From NCBI RefSeq assembly GCF_041146795.1, contig NC_135179.1, positions 7,971,547-8,035,546 on the forward strand: a stretch of DNA of 64,000 nt, given 5' to 3'. A program made the translations under genes and the position numbers. The stretch comes from Maylandia zebra. Its lineage: Eukaryota > Chordata > Actinopteri > Cichliformes > Cichlidae. Positions 53,201-62,940 of the stretch are shown in pieces. The first letter of the stretch is position 1; each line of letters begins with the position of its first letter. Under the pieces are notes generated by a model. The model saw only the letters and a program-made list of their open reading frames with translations, was not told the origin of the DNA and ran no database searches.

Positions 53201-53497
53201 AAGAAGACGGCCGTAGTGATCGATGTAGCGGTTCCGAATGACAGCAATATCAGGAAGAAGGAACACGAGAAGCTGGAGAAATACCAAGGGCTCAGAGAAG
53301 AGCTCGAGAGGATGTGGAGGGTGAAGGTAACGGTGGTCCCCGTGGTAATCGGAGCACTAGGTGCGGTGACTCCCAAGCTAGGCGAGTGGCTCCAGCAGAT
53401 CCCGGGAACAACATCGGAGATCTCTGTCCAGAAGAGCGCAGTCCTGGGAACAGCTAAGATACTGCGCAGGACCCTCAAGCTCCCAGGCCTCTGGTAG
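50216..53497 (+). CDS. LINE polyprotein: Myb-like, reverse transcriptase, REL endonuclease
   Basis: An uninterrupted 1,093-residue ORF. In order: a Myb-like DNA-binding region at about 49-106 (HRWARDENRALLECYYA); a reverse transcriptase from about 425 to 690, with NYRPITCLSTTWKLLSG, GIYQGDALSPLLFC and the catalytic YMDD at 619-622; a thumb region; a CCHC zinc knuckle with C903, C906, H915 and C920; and a restriction-like endonuclease with PD at 987-988 and D1003 (PDIVVVDKQKKTAVVID). A C-terminal restriction-like nuclease instead of an N-terminal APE nuclease, with a Myb-like front end, places it in the R4/Dong group, of which Rex6 is the fish representative. These enzymes nick DNA and copy their own RNA at the nick. 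All key residues are present. The start could instead be the ATG eight codons in (MSETDK). Confidence 0.92.
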   Translation: MLSKPTADMSETDKYEGMPARTSPGSTRSASGVEEPGHPDEKWATGTRRHRWARDENRALLECYYASNPGGRGYMNRMRDLWILRYPTSTMTAKQLVAQCSNIRKKGLLSQLDIDEVQHKCYGKEESGRQVRGEISSPPPEIGYIAPSVIGEGSLSARGTDLKNRIMAKLETWIPCSRLPRLREVPSEGLLDDVNAALRAIPTTTITDTNKLIYNTAAVISEMLGYKLNSHKGQYPPWRRRLEGKIKVARREVSQLTELQKGATNKVPKKYSKLSIPEALETAKQRLTALASRLRRYTREIEGRRINQLFSTEPAKVYSQWQGNNKRTAPPRLETEQYWKSIWEKDATHNGNAQWLEDLRADHSDLPEQGPVTITVADIQERVSSMKSWTAPGPDMVHAYWLKKLTALHERLAAQMNQLLVNERHPEWLTEGRTVLIPKDPKKGPVPSNYRPITCLSTTWKLLSGIISAKMNRHMGQYMSGTQKGIGKNTRGAKHQLLVDRTISRDCKTRLTNLCTAWIDYKKAYDSMPHSWILECLELYKINGTLRAFIRNSMGMWRTTLEANSKPIAQVTIKCGIYQGDALSPLLFCIGLNPLSEIINKTGYGYRLRNGAVVSHLLYMDDIKLYAKSERDIDSLIHTTRLYSNDIGMSFGLEKCSRMVTKRGKVVRTEGIELPEGNIADIEDSYKYLGIPQANGNHEEAARKAATTKYLQRVRQVLRSQLNGKNKIRAINTYALPVIRYPAGVIGWPKEEIEATDIKTRKLLTMHGGFHPKSSTLRLYAKRKEGGRGLVSVSTTVQDETRNIQEYIGKMAPTDRVLSEYLRQQKPKKEEGDEEPSWKDRPLHGMYHRQIEVVADIQKSYQWLDKAGLKDSTEALIMAAQEQALSTRSIEAGVYHTRQDPRCRLCKDAPETIQHITAGCKMLAGKAYMERHNQVAGIVYRNICAEYNLEVPRSKWEMPPRVVENDRAKILWDFQIQTDKMVVANQPDIVVVDKQKKTAVVIDVAVPNDSNIRKKEHEKLEKYQGLREELERMWRVKVTVVPVVIGALGAVTPKLGEWLQQIPGTTSEISVQKSAVLGTAKILRRTLKLPGLW

Positions 53498-53521
53498 AGG
53501 ACCCGAGCTTGAAGGATAAAC

Positions 53522-53535
53522 CGCCCGCAGGGGCG
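53522..53535 (+). other. GC hairpin in the LINE 3' UTR
   Basis: CGCCC-GCAG-GGGCG forms a perfect 5-bp stem with a 4-base loop, 25 bases after the LINE stop. LINE 3' ends often carry a structure recognised by the reverse transcriptase; that role here is inferred. Confidence 0.5.
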
Positions 53536-54312
53536 TGCTGGGTGTTTATGTGCTGCTGTAATATACTGTAATAAGAGTTTGAAAAGGTTACACACCATCT
53601 CTGTAGTCTTCACAACCACAGCAGGCACTCTTGTTGTGTCTCGGGCATATTCAGCCCTATCAGATTCACAGTCTGAGCGGAGTTGTGTCTCAGTATTTCC
53701 TCTTTGTTACCATTGACATCACAACCACACCTAAAGCATGTACTATAAAGCAAGTTCAACATACCCAAGATATATTTTCCTTATCTTTGGAAACATGTAT
53801 CTAGGTTCATTTATACTTCTTTTGTCAGGCTGAATGGTAACACAACTCAGTAAGTCAACCCAGGGTTGGTGGGTTGGCTGAGGTATCAGCACTTATATAT
53901 GTAAGGGGAATATGTTGGCAGTGCATCACCAATACAAACATGGATAAGTCTATAGGTTCCAGACTGGGGTTTTTTTTCAGTTGTAAAAATGTAATATGAC
54001 AAAATAAAGGCAGGTGTTGGTGTAAAGCAGCAGCATATAAATCTACTACACAGCAGCCTAGTGCACAAAAAGTGTGGTATTAATGTGATAATACGGCTTG
54101 CAGTCTATATTGTCTATATAGTCTATATATTACACACTTCCCTGTGTAGACACAGGGAAGTCTCAATAGAGTTCAGGACTCTCAATAGAGTTCAGGAAGG
54201 AATGTCATGGGGTTCAAATGCTTATTGATTTTTTTTGCATCTCAACACACAACTTCAAATATGGTATTAATATAGATGCAAACATCAAACACTGTTATTA
54301 GACTCATTAGGC

Positions 54313-54364
54313 TGAAGAGAAGAGAAGAGAAGAGAAGAGAAGAGAAGAGAAGAGAAGAGAAGAG
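54313..54364 (+). repeat. (GAGAA)n microsatellite
   Basis: About ten tandem AGAAG/GAGAA pentamers, essentially perfect: a purine-only tract able to form triplex DNA. Confidence 0.95.
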
Positions 54365-55929
54365 ACTCATCCTTTGCTGTATGTCACAGTCACATGAGTG
54401 TTAGTGGAACTTGCCTGCAGGCCACTCAGTCACTTTAGATGCTTTGTGATCACACATCAGACCGCATATGACTCATATAGTGTAGGTTAAACAGAGATGA
54501 CACAATTGTGTCACTTAAATGCTTCAATAGTGTGAAAAAAACATCGGAAAATATGCAACAGCTAATGCTTATTTGAAGAAACACTTTAACTTGTACATCT
54601 GTTAAGTTAAAATAATTATCCCATGATTGATATGCAGTTGGGAAAAACGTAGAGTACCAGAATGAATAGTGACATTGAATTGGAGGAATACTAATCAAGC
54701 GTTGGAATTTAACCACTCTGGCATTTCCTGACCACATAAATCATTGTTTCATTTGTGACTGTGCCTGTTTATAGCTTTGGCTGGTTACATTAATGGCACA
54801 TGAAGCACATGGTCATGAATTTCAGTACTGGACGGACACAGTGGTGCCAGAATCACATGCTTTACACAGGAAACCGAGCAGAGCACAAAAAACGAGTTTT
54901 TTGGTTTTACTACTACCCGCACATGCTACACAAATGCATCTGAACAGTGGTGCATTTCTTTTCACATCATAGCCTTCATAGAAGGAAATGGTATGATGTT
55001 TCTTAGAACATGTCTTTTCTGAGTTATTTTAGGAGATGACAGAAGTGGAAGCTCCTCGCTTCCTAACTGACGCTGGGTTCGGCCCACTGCGCACTGTGGA
55101 ATGAAAAGAACTCTGAGCTAATACTAGTTCTGTGACGAGGCACATGAATGAAATACAACCGGGGGCGATATGAGCACACTCACGAGGCTGCCCTCTGTTG
55201 TGCAATGACCAAAACCTCAAACGATTTTAATGAAACCCAGACATAAAGTAGAACAAAACTTTCTACACAGTGCTGCTCTTTTTGAAGGTTGTAATCCAGA
55301 GAAGTAACAGGTTCAGTCCAAAATAAGGTTACACAGGAACACCACATATTTACACACAGCTACCTTATTAGGCCGCTTAATAGACAAAGCTTGAAAAGGT
55401 CAAGTCAAAGAAGATGTGATGGCACTGACGTGAAAGTATTGGATTTTTTTCCAAGTTTCAGGATCCCAAAAAGCACCACTTCTAGTCATCCTCACTCACG
55501 CAGTCAAGTAACTTTCAGCAAGATACTAAAGGTCAAGACACATAATCCTAACCCTGAGCCCCCACAATGTATCCAAACATTATCCCAGTAGCTGATACAG
55601 GCGCTCTTGCAGCATAGGTAAATGTAAAGTGCTCTAAACTGTCCTCAGTTAAAAGTAATTTCAAGAATACAGTCCATTTCCCCAGTTAAGGATACTTGAC
55701 TTCACTGCAGATTTCAAGAGGCTCTACTTATGAGCAATAAAGCCTGCTTCTTACTGAGGATGGAACAAAGCTCAATGAGTGCTTGTATGGTAATGCTTTC
55801 AGTTTAAAAGCATCTCTAATAATCTTAAATTAACAAAACTTTCTAATGGAAGAAACAAATCTCTATAGGTGCCATAGTTCCAGGAACAACACGACAACAT
55901 CATCCCCTCTAAAAGAGGCATTTAAAACC

Positions 55930-55934
55930 TTTTT

Positions 55935-55965
<31 letters not shown>

Positions 55966-55966
55966 G
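55930..55966 (+). repeat. T15-G22 homopolymer junction
   Basis: Fifteen T are followed directly by 22 G. The G run could form a quadruplex. Homopolymer lengths in assemblies are error-prone. Confidence 0.9.
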
Positions 55967-57362
55967 TAATAAAATGAGTCATTAAGATCCAAGATACTTA
56001 CAGCCTACTCTATTCTTTTGTCCTTCTAGACATTGCTTTGATGAAATGCACAGATCACACTGGATCATCATCCCTGGAGCTACTGGTGCACTAATGCTCT
56101 GAATACATTATGCAATTAAGTAAATAAAGTGAGAGAGGTCTGGGACAAACCAGGAGGTTTGGTGAATTAATACACTGAGGATATAAGAAATAAGAAGTGG
56201 CTACATATTGACAAATGCACAAATAGCATTTCAGTAGTGCTTCAGTACGGAAAACTGAATTCAAGTCAATTTCACACCATTCAGAACGAAATGTATACTT
56301 GGTTAATTTACAAGTGTTCCTTTTAGTGTCAAGTGTCCCGAACTATACCAGCATGTTTGCCGACTCCCCATATCTGAAAAAAGTTATCTACCCAGGCACC
56401 AAAACGTAAAGTTTTTTGAACAACAGTAACAGGTGAGATATTACACAATATCAAGAAAAGCTACACAGTGGAAAGAAAGAAAAAGTCAACTGATTTAAAC
56501 TACTGATAAAGCCATGCAAGTCAGACTGGAGCTAAGAAATGTCAGATAAAGTGGCTGCTAAACTGTGAAAGTGACTCTCCAGGCCTTGCAGAGAAGGGAA
56601 GCAGTACTGTGTTCCCCATTTGATTAATGTGTTGTCGCCATTCCTCCATTCAAAGTAAGTAGCCTTATAAACTAAACGTTTACAGTACTAGCTCGGGTTT
56701 ATGAATCTGTCTGTGTAAGTGCATGCAGAGATACTGCTTGCCAAACAGGTTGTGGACGCACACAAACTCGCGTTATACGCTTTCAGCCTAATATCTCTTC
56801 TGTGCAGCTGTAGTCAAGTGCATTTTTGTATGTGTGTGTGTGTGTTGCCACAAGTGGCCCCTGCTTTTTACAAGGCTCTTTGAAAATAAAACCCAACATT
56901 GCAGCCCGTCCCCGCACGCCTGTAGCTCTCTTTACAATTACGCAACACGAAACGCATGCCTTATGTGTAGCTTAACTGTAAGAGAGACGAGCTACATCTT
57001 CATGATCTATGAAAAATCGGAAGTTTTAACAGAAACCAACACTGAGCACTATTTGTGGGTGGAATGAAGAAGGAAAAAAACCCTGGCCTGTGCCCAAAGT
57101 CCCAGCCAGATCCCCGCAAGTGCCTTAAAGTCGTATTTTAAGCGTGTAAACTACTCTTCTGATCTTGAAATAAACAGTTGTTTCCATCTCTGCTCAAATC
57201 ATTCCCAGCTGCTTTCGGAAAGATGACAATTCTCCTTCTTTCTGCTTGTACAGCGAACTCGTCTGTCACGGTTTCCGCTTAAGTGAAGCTTTTTATTTTC
57301 TCCACACAATCACACAAAAGCAAAACTTCAACGAAATTTAAGACAATGTTTGCTTAACTTAC

Positions 57363-57545
57363 CTCTGCAAGACCGAATTGCTGTCCACGGCCGATGTAAT
57401 CTTCCATCGACCGTCAACACAATATGGTTGATGTTGAGGACCGCTACGCAGCCAATCCTGAAGTCTGCAGAGGGCTGGCAGGCAGACAGACAGCCCTGCC
57501 ACACTCGCCTCATCCAGAGCCTTGTGCACAGTGGGTTGAGCAAAG
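57363..57545 (-). other. Candidate alternative 5' exon (wipf1?)
   Basis: A strong minus-strand donor (CTTGCAGAG|GTAAGTTAAG) is followed upstream by an open stretch of moderately GC-rich sequence, unlike the AT-rich flanks. An ETS-like ACTTCCTCATG lies just upstream at 57565-57580. No coding homology is recognised. It could be a distal noncoding first exon of wipf1 or a separate lncRNA. Confidence 0.3.
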
Positions 57546-57599
57546 ACTGCTGAAGGAGAGCTACATGAGGAAGTAGTTTCATGATCACAGTGACTGTGT

Positions 57600-59345
57600 A
57601 GAAAATGTAGTTTAGCTAAATGAGACCATAAATAATATTTATACTTTCTATAGACAACACAAGACATTTAGTCATAAAACATTGTAATAACTTCGGTAGT
57701 GTTACCAGTAAATATTAAGATGTAGGTGTGTGTCTAGAGGGGAAGGTATGTGGTGGCACTGGCCAGACCTGAAAAAGGATTGTAGGTGCAGCTAACTGCC
57801 AAAATACTGTAAAGAGAATGGCAGGTAACAAATATGCATTTGTATTTTAGGTGTTTTAAGCTTTATATATTTTATTTTTTAGAAGAATCAGTACTATTAT
57901 GCTACTTCAGTAGAATTTTGACATATTCTTCAATGGCTAAATACTTTGTTTGCCACTTTGGAAACAGCTATTCTTTACAAAATGATAAATGATATGTAAC
58001 CCTTTTCATGTCTTAGCATTGATCTGGCTGCACAGGCCTGCAAATGATGCACACAATAATATGCAGTGTTTCCATGCTTTCTAAAATCCCTGATCAAACA
58101 TTTTGTTTTCCTGTCGGGTTCTCCTGCCTTGTTCTTGGTCCCCCCTTGTCTTCCTATTCAAAAGCTCCTGGAAGCAGCCCCTTAGCTATTCAACCAGGTA
58201 ACAAATGAAAGCAACTGTACTTAATAGCAGCTTTTTCAAGAAGCCACAATCATCTGTTCACACAATAATGTACACGCTGGATGTCTGTGGGATACGTCAG
58301 GAAAACTTTGGGGTGCAGTATCTTGCCTCAAGAACAATTTATGGATTGAAAGAGCCAGGGATCAAACCACTGACCTTCTGACTGGTAGATAACCACCTCT
58401 CCTCTTAAACTGACTGAGCAAATCTAAACCTCTTCTAGAAGCAAGTCTTTCAGCTTGGCATCCCTCTTGGAACACCTCCAAGTAATTACTTGTTCATCAT
58501 TACCTAAATGAACTTCAATTTTAGTGATCACTTGAACATAAACGGTATAAAGAACTGCCAGGGAAACACTAAAAAATGCTTTATGGTTAAAAGCTTTTCT
58601 CCCCACAAATGTCAATTCTACCCCCATCTTTTACATCTACATAGACCTAAAATGATCCTGTTCTGTTCATGCCATTTTCATTTTCAGATGACAGTATTTT
58701 TCCTCCTTCCTAGGCTCAACTCTTTGAAGGTATGACTCTGGGTTCGGCCAATGCAGCTGTGCCGGCAGGGTCTCTTATCCGGAGTTTTAATAGTGATGCA
58801 ATGTTTCCAGATGTGGAACAAGAGAGAGAAAAAACAGCATTAGTGTAACCTGAAAAAGTTATTTTCTCAAAAGACACACAAATACTATATATAAGGGTTT
58901 CTGACGTCATTGAATTTGGAAAGAAACACCAAATTCCACTCTCAGAGAGAAGACCGTCAACAGTTTGATTACATAACCCTTTTCCCCCAGCGAGACAAAC
59001 AGCTGTATCGCGATACTTACTTTTAAAATTAAAAAAACAAAAACAAATCCATGTTTTATCATTCTTTTGCTTGATTTTAACATTTTGAACTATATCTTAC
59101 TCACATATTATTTTCATATTTGTGCTAAAGTTACACGTCTTTTACACAACATGAGTTCAGAAATGCTTGTGACAATGCAGAAGCCCTTCTTGCAAAAAAG
59201 GACTTAAAGGAAACCCGAGCTGATTGGTGAGTGGGTGGACAAGCATGCTGGACATATCAGAGGTGCAGTTTGTTCTGCCAGAATGCCTCCTCACATCTGA
59301 CGGACATAAGCTTCACGTGGCCCGCCTTACACGAATAAGACAAGG
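57600..59345. other. Nothing recognised
   Basis: AT-rich intergenic sequence. No exon, RNA gene or repeat termini were identified. Confidence 0.45.
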
Positions 59346-59359
59346 CTGCCTCCTGGTGG
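59346..59359 (-). promoter_or_regulatory. Putative CTCF site, reverse orientation
   Basis: CTGCCTCCTGGTGG is the exact reverse complement of CCACCAGGAGGCAG, a full match to the CTCF core. It lies downstream of ciao2b, on the side toward the gene desert. Confidence 0.55.
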
Positions 59360-59599
59360 ACTAATGTAAACACAAGTTTTACTAAATAAACAGTTGCCGT
59401 GTTTAACCATAAATTACCAGCTCTGTAGTAAAAGTTCTACATCACAGTACACGTACAGGGAAAAAAGACAAAAGCATCATTTTCATTTAATAAGCTGTAC
59501 ATTTTAATAACATTTCAAAAACATTAAGATTATATACAACAGTTATTGCAGAGAAATTAGTCACAAATGCCTTTGTTAGGTACACCTTACTGTTATCAC

Positions 59600-59690
59600 G
59601 TTGGAACCCGAGCCTCAACTCTCGCGGCCCGGTACCAAACCACTCACAGACCGGTACCGGTCCGTGGCCCATGAAGGGAACCGCTGCTCT
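59600..59690. repeat. hAT-like transposon fragment
   Basis: GTTGGAACCCGAGCCTCAAC, then ACCGGTACCGGTCCGTGGCC and GGAACCGCTGCTCT, are blocks of a dispersed teleost hAT-type element (recognised from memory). It appears inserted in or fused to the Tc1-like element. Confidence 0.5.
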
Positions 59691-59886
59691 ATTGGATTGA
59701 GATCTGGTGACTGTGGAGGCCATTGGAGTACAGTGAAGTTATTGGCATGTTCAAGAAACCAGTGAGTGGACTTCAGTTTTGTGGAATGATGCTGGAAGCA
59801 AAGTTCTTTGTGTTACTCATGCATGAGGGAGACCTGCCTGGAGCCAAGTGTCGTTCCACCCACTTGACCTCCGTCACTCTCAACCA

Positions 59887-60000
59887 GGTTTAAGATAAGA
59901 TAAGATAAGATAACCTTTATTAGTCCCACACGTGGGAAATTTGTTTTGTCACAGCAGGAAGTGGACAGTGCAAAAGTTATGAGGCAAAAATTAGAATACA
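59887..60000 (-). mobile_element. LINE 3' tail with (TCTTA)n
   Basis: Read on the minus strand, the fragment ends in CACGTGTGGGACTAATAAAG, then GTTATC followed by repeated TCTTA units. This is the terminal part of a dispersed percomorph non-LTR element with a short-repeat tail; the clade is uncertain (Rex1 or L2-like). Only the extreme 3' end is present, as expected for a 5'-truncated insertion. Confidence 0.6.
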
Positions 60001-61029
60001 ATAAGAATAAATACAGTTTCCCATAGCAATCCTTTTATTGTGGTTACATGAATATGTATAGGTTCATTAACATATGACATTTCATATAGGTATACATGTG
60101 GACAAAGAATACCTTGTCTGTGTGAGGTCAAGATGTGACCCTGTGAAGACTCCCCAAAGCTGGTGCCAGGAGTCTAGCGGTCCATCTGAACAAAAGGCTC
60201 TTATACTTAAACAGATATACGTGTGTTTGCTATACCATATATCAGCAAGAGAAGATACGACCTCTCCTAGGAGGTGTGTGATCTATGCCAGAACCCTCTG
60301 AAGAGGAGTGAACGCACTCCCCTCTTCATGCTACACAGAGTTGTTACAGACCTTCAAAGCTAAGCATATATAAATATATATTTCTAGGCATAAATGACAA
60401 TCCAACAATACAAATCTAACAGAAACCTGCCTCTCACTGGATATTTTCTCTTTTTTATTTAGACCATTCTCTGTAAACCCCACAAGTGGATGGAGAGTGG
60501 GGAAACCCCACTAGATAAGCATTTTATAACATCCTCAGGCCAGCCAGTCTAGCACTGAAACTTCAGCGGATGACCCTTCTCGTGTATATATGTTGAAATG
60601 CATTTGGTTCTTCACATAAGAGTGGCTGATTAATAATTAAATGAACGAGCAGTTGAACAGGTATACCTGACAAAGTGGCCGGTGAGTGTATATGACAAAT
60701 GTAACAGGTAGAGTTTCTCTGCATTTCCACACTGTTAAAATTTCCAGGTGGAAGAATAATTTATTTGTCCAAACGACTCTGTGTTACGAGCTTACACTCA
60801 GATTATATTATTCTTTGGCAATTTAAGAACTGGCTTTGTCTGCACTCTTATTCAGTAAATGTTGCCAATGTACAGAACCTGTATGATCCTGATCATTCCC
60901 ACTACTCATACCAGGAGTAGGGGTGTGCAGATAGTTGGTAGATACAAACCAAGTTTTCAAAGAAACCAAACAAGTCCTCCTGCAAAAATCTGAGTCTAAA
61001 AGCTGACAAGAGTAAAGCTGGCTGACTGT

Positions 61030-62786
61030 TCAGATGCTCCTGGTCGACAGACACTGGTTGACCACCTCCAGTAGAGATGCATTCTCCAGAGCTGCTGCCA
61101 CTCTCTCTTTGTCTGCCAGCTGTTTGTTCACTGTACACACAATGACATAAGCAGTATGATAAATAATGCATTCGATTATACTGGTAAAAATGGTCTAAAA
61201 TTCCATCTCGCCTCGTTTCTCTCTATGGAGTTTTACCTGCTTCCTCTGAAGCATGAGTCCCAGGAGTGATACAAACATCAATCTGAGAGGAAATAGAAAA
61301 AATATACTGCAATTTAGGCCACAATTGAAAATAACAAAAAATTAAAGCACATAAAAATTTGACACTGTAAAATATGTTTAAGGTTAAATGTGCATGCCAT
61401 GTGAAAAAACATGCATAAACATACTTTGAACCTGTCTGGCAGGGAGCGCAGAAGCTTGACTTTGATGGACAGACCAATGAGTGTTGCCATGCTGCAGTGA
61501 GGGATGGTGGGCGTGAACTCAATACCCACAGTACTCTCTGCATCATTAACCTGAGGAAGCATACACAAATAATAAACTTCATTCATCAATTTATCTTCCT
61601 AACAGCATACTGCATTCATTTATCAATGAAATTCACTGTTAATACTTTTGAATGAAATGTTTGTTGTTGGATTCAACTGTCTTCAACCATGTCTTTACTA
61701 AAGTAATCTGCAAGTGTGTTATAGAGCATCTTTTTATTTCTTTATTCACACTACTACAAACATAGGAAAAATATAAGATAATAGGAAGCAAAAAAAAAAA
61801 CCCCATACCTTAACTCGAACTTGCTCCACAACATTGAGCTCTTCCAGTGACAGTGGATGCTCTGGGTCATTGATAGATCTGATCAGATGTAACTTTAGTT
61901 AAAGAATTCAAGACGGTATAATACAAATAATAAATATTTTTGTTTCTGCACTACTGTAATCAGTGTACTAATGATATTAAAGTAAAGATCCAACAATATT
62001 AGAAAGAAACGCAAAGAACGATATCTCCTGTGAAGCAAGTGTTTGGTAAAAGTGGAACAGAAGAGCTCCCTTGTAACAGGGAGAGACCTCCAGCAGAATC
62101 AGGCTTTTCAAAGTACAGAGATTGGCCATAACCAGTTGGGAGGAGGGGAAAGAAAGGACAAAAAGACAAACTTTAAGCTGTTTGCATAGCCACTGTACCT
62201 AAGTCCAAGAAATACTAACATCAGCTTAACAATAACTCAATTAAAAACTGTCAAATTGTTCAAATTATATAATAAAATATATTTACAAAAATGAGACAAT
62301 TTTACATTCCTGAGAATACGAATTGAGCAACCTAAATCATTAACGGTGTTTATAAATTTAATCTACGATGGTTAACTAACCTATTAAAACACAGTTGCAC
62401 TTCAAAATGTTTAGTTACGCTTTCAATACTAAAAATGTGACTACTGTTACTTGTCGGTAAACCCAGATACAATCGTGCTACTTCTTAAACTGCTGTTAAC
62501 TCCCTCCATTTCATTATCTAGCTGAATGGCACTGGCATTAGCTTTTAAGTCAGGCAAATAACAGAATACATGAACATCAGTAAAAAAAAAAATGATGAAG
62601 GGCATATCTCTAAAGCGTAAATGCACTCTAAACCACAGTAAAACATGAAAACAGGATATCGAATATTTCTCTGTCGTCGATGGGGTCGTGGACGTCTTCA
62701 TCCTCTTCGGACGCCGTCTGTACTCTGTCCCCCGACCGCTGAAAAATCACAGGGTTTGCATTCTCCAAGCGGGTCCCCTCGGACAT
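61030..62786 (-). CDS. ciao2b: CIAO2B (FAM96B/MIP18), cytosolic Fe-S targeting factor
   Basis: Five coding exons read leftward from ATG at 62786: 62660-62786, 61809-61888, 61425-61550, 61237-61282, 61030-61130. They sum to 480 bases and 159 aa, close to the human 163. The protein contains [65 protein letters not shown] (reactive cysteine C88) and [20 protein letters not shown], ending [13 protein letters not shown]2B works with CIAO1 and MMS19 in the cytosolic iron-sulfur assembly targeting complex, delivering clusters to DNA-replication and repair enzymes. Conserved DLIRSIND is obtained only if intron 1 (61889-62659) is spliced AT-AC; the other three introns are GT-AG. The 3' UTR extends left of 61030. 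Confidence 0.95.
61889..62659 (-). other. ciao2b: U12-type AT-AC intron of ciao2b
   Basis: On the minus strand the intron begins ATATCCTGTTTTC, matching the U12 donor consensus ATATCCTTT at 8 of 9 bases. It ends TTCTTTAACTAAAGTTAC: a U12 branch-point motif (TTCTTTAAC) about 10 bases before a terminal AC. Splicing here restores the conserved REIFDLIRSIND; no GT-AG alternative gives that sequence. Confidence 0.85.
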
Positions 62787-62883
62787 CTTCAGCGCTTACT
62801 TTAGTCCGCGTTAAACAGTAAAAAACCTCGTATTTTGTCAGAGCTTGCTGTCTCTACCCGATCCGTACCGGAAACCCAATCGG

Positions 62884-62925
62884 TAACCGCATGCGCAAAT
62901 CTTACGTCACTTCCTCTCTTTGCCA
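62884..62925 (-). promoter_or_regulatory. ciao2b: ciao2b promoter with NRF1, CRE and ETS motifs
   Basis: Within 45 bases lie CCGCATGCGCAA (NRF1-type palindrome), TTACGTCA (CRE/ATF-like) and CACTTCCTCT (ETS), about 100 bases upstream of the ciao2b ATG. There is no TATA box. The combination is typical of housekeeping and mitochondrial-linked genes. Confidence 0.6.
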
Positions 62926-62940
62926 ACATTGCGACGTTCA

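Larger units (their letters stand above)
50099..53580 (+). mobile_element. Rex6/R4(Dong)-clade LINE, apparently full-length ORF
   Basis: The element consists of a tRNA-like head (50104-50181), a short leader, one long ORF (50216-53497) and a very short 3' UTR of about 70-80 bases with a GC hairpin and a TA-rich end. It abuts a TA microsatellite on the left; R4/Dong-type elements are known for TA-rich or site-specific targets. No target duplication can be recognised because the target is simple sequence. The exact 3' border is uncertain. Its GC content and open frame differ sharply from the surrounding AT-rich DNA, indicating a recent insertion. Confidence 0.85.
53581..57350. other. Nothing coding recognised
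   Basis: Non-coding stretch with a GAGAA microsatellite (54313-54364), a poly-T/poly-G tract (55930-55966) and a CTCF-like motif (55185-55201). Open frames are short and unsupported. Confidence 0.5.
59573..60690 (-). mobile_element. Degenerate, nested Tc1-like transposon
   Basis: The left end TTGTTAGGTACACCTTAC and the right end ACAAAGTGGCCGGTGAGTGTA are the two inverted ends of the Tc1-like family also found at 36.3 kb. Between them, 59690-59762 is an antisense match to the transposase catalytic region (ATTGGATTGAGATCTGGTGA). The rest has been replaced by other repeats: a hAT-like piece at 59600-59690 and a LINE 3' tail at 59887-60000. No functional ORF remains. Confidence 0.7.

Noticed and set aside
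50346-53628. Minus-strand ORFs of 60-242 codons opposite the LINE
   Set aside because: They are antisense to an intact retrotransposon ORF and have no motif of their own.
62650-62660. GT-AG splicing of ciao2b intron 1 from GATATCCT|GTTTTC to tgatcag|ATCT
   Set aside because: It uses a poor donor and loses a conserved residue (DILSIND instead of DLIRSIND); the AT-AC model fits all signals.
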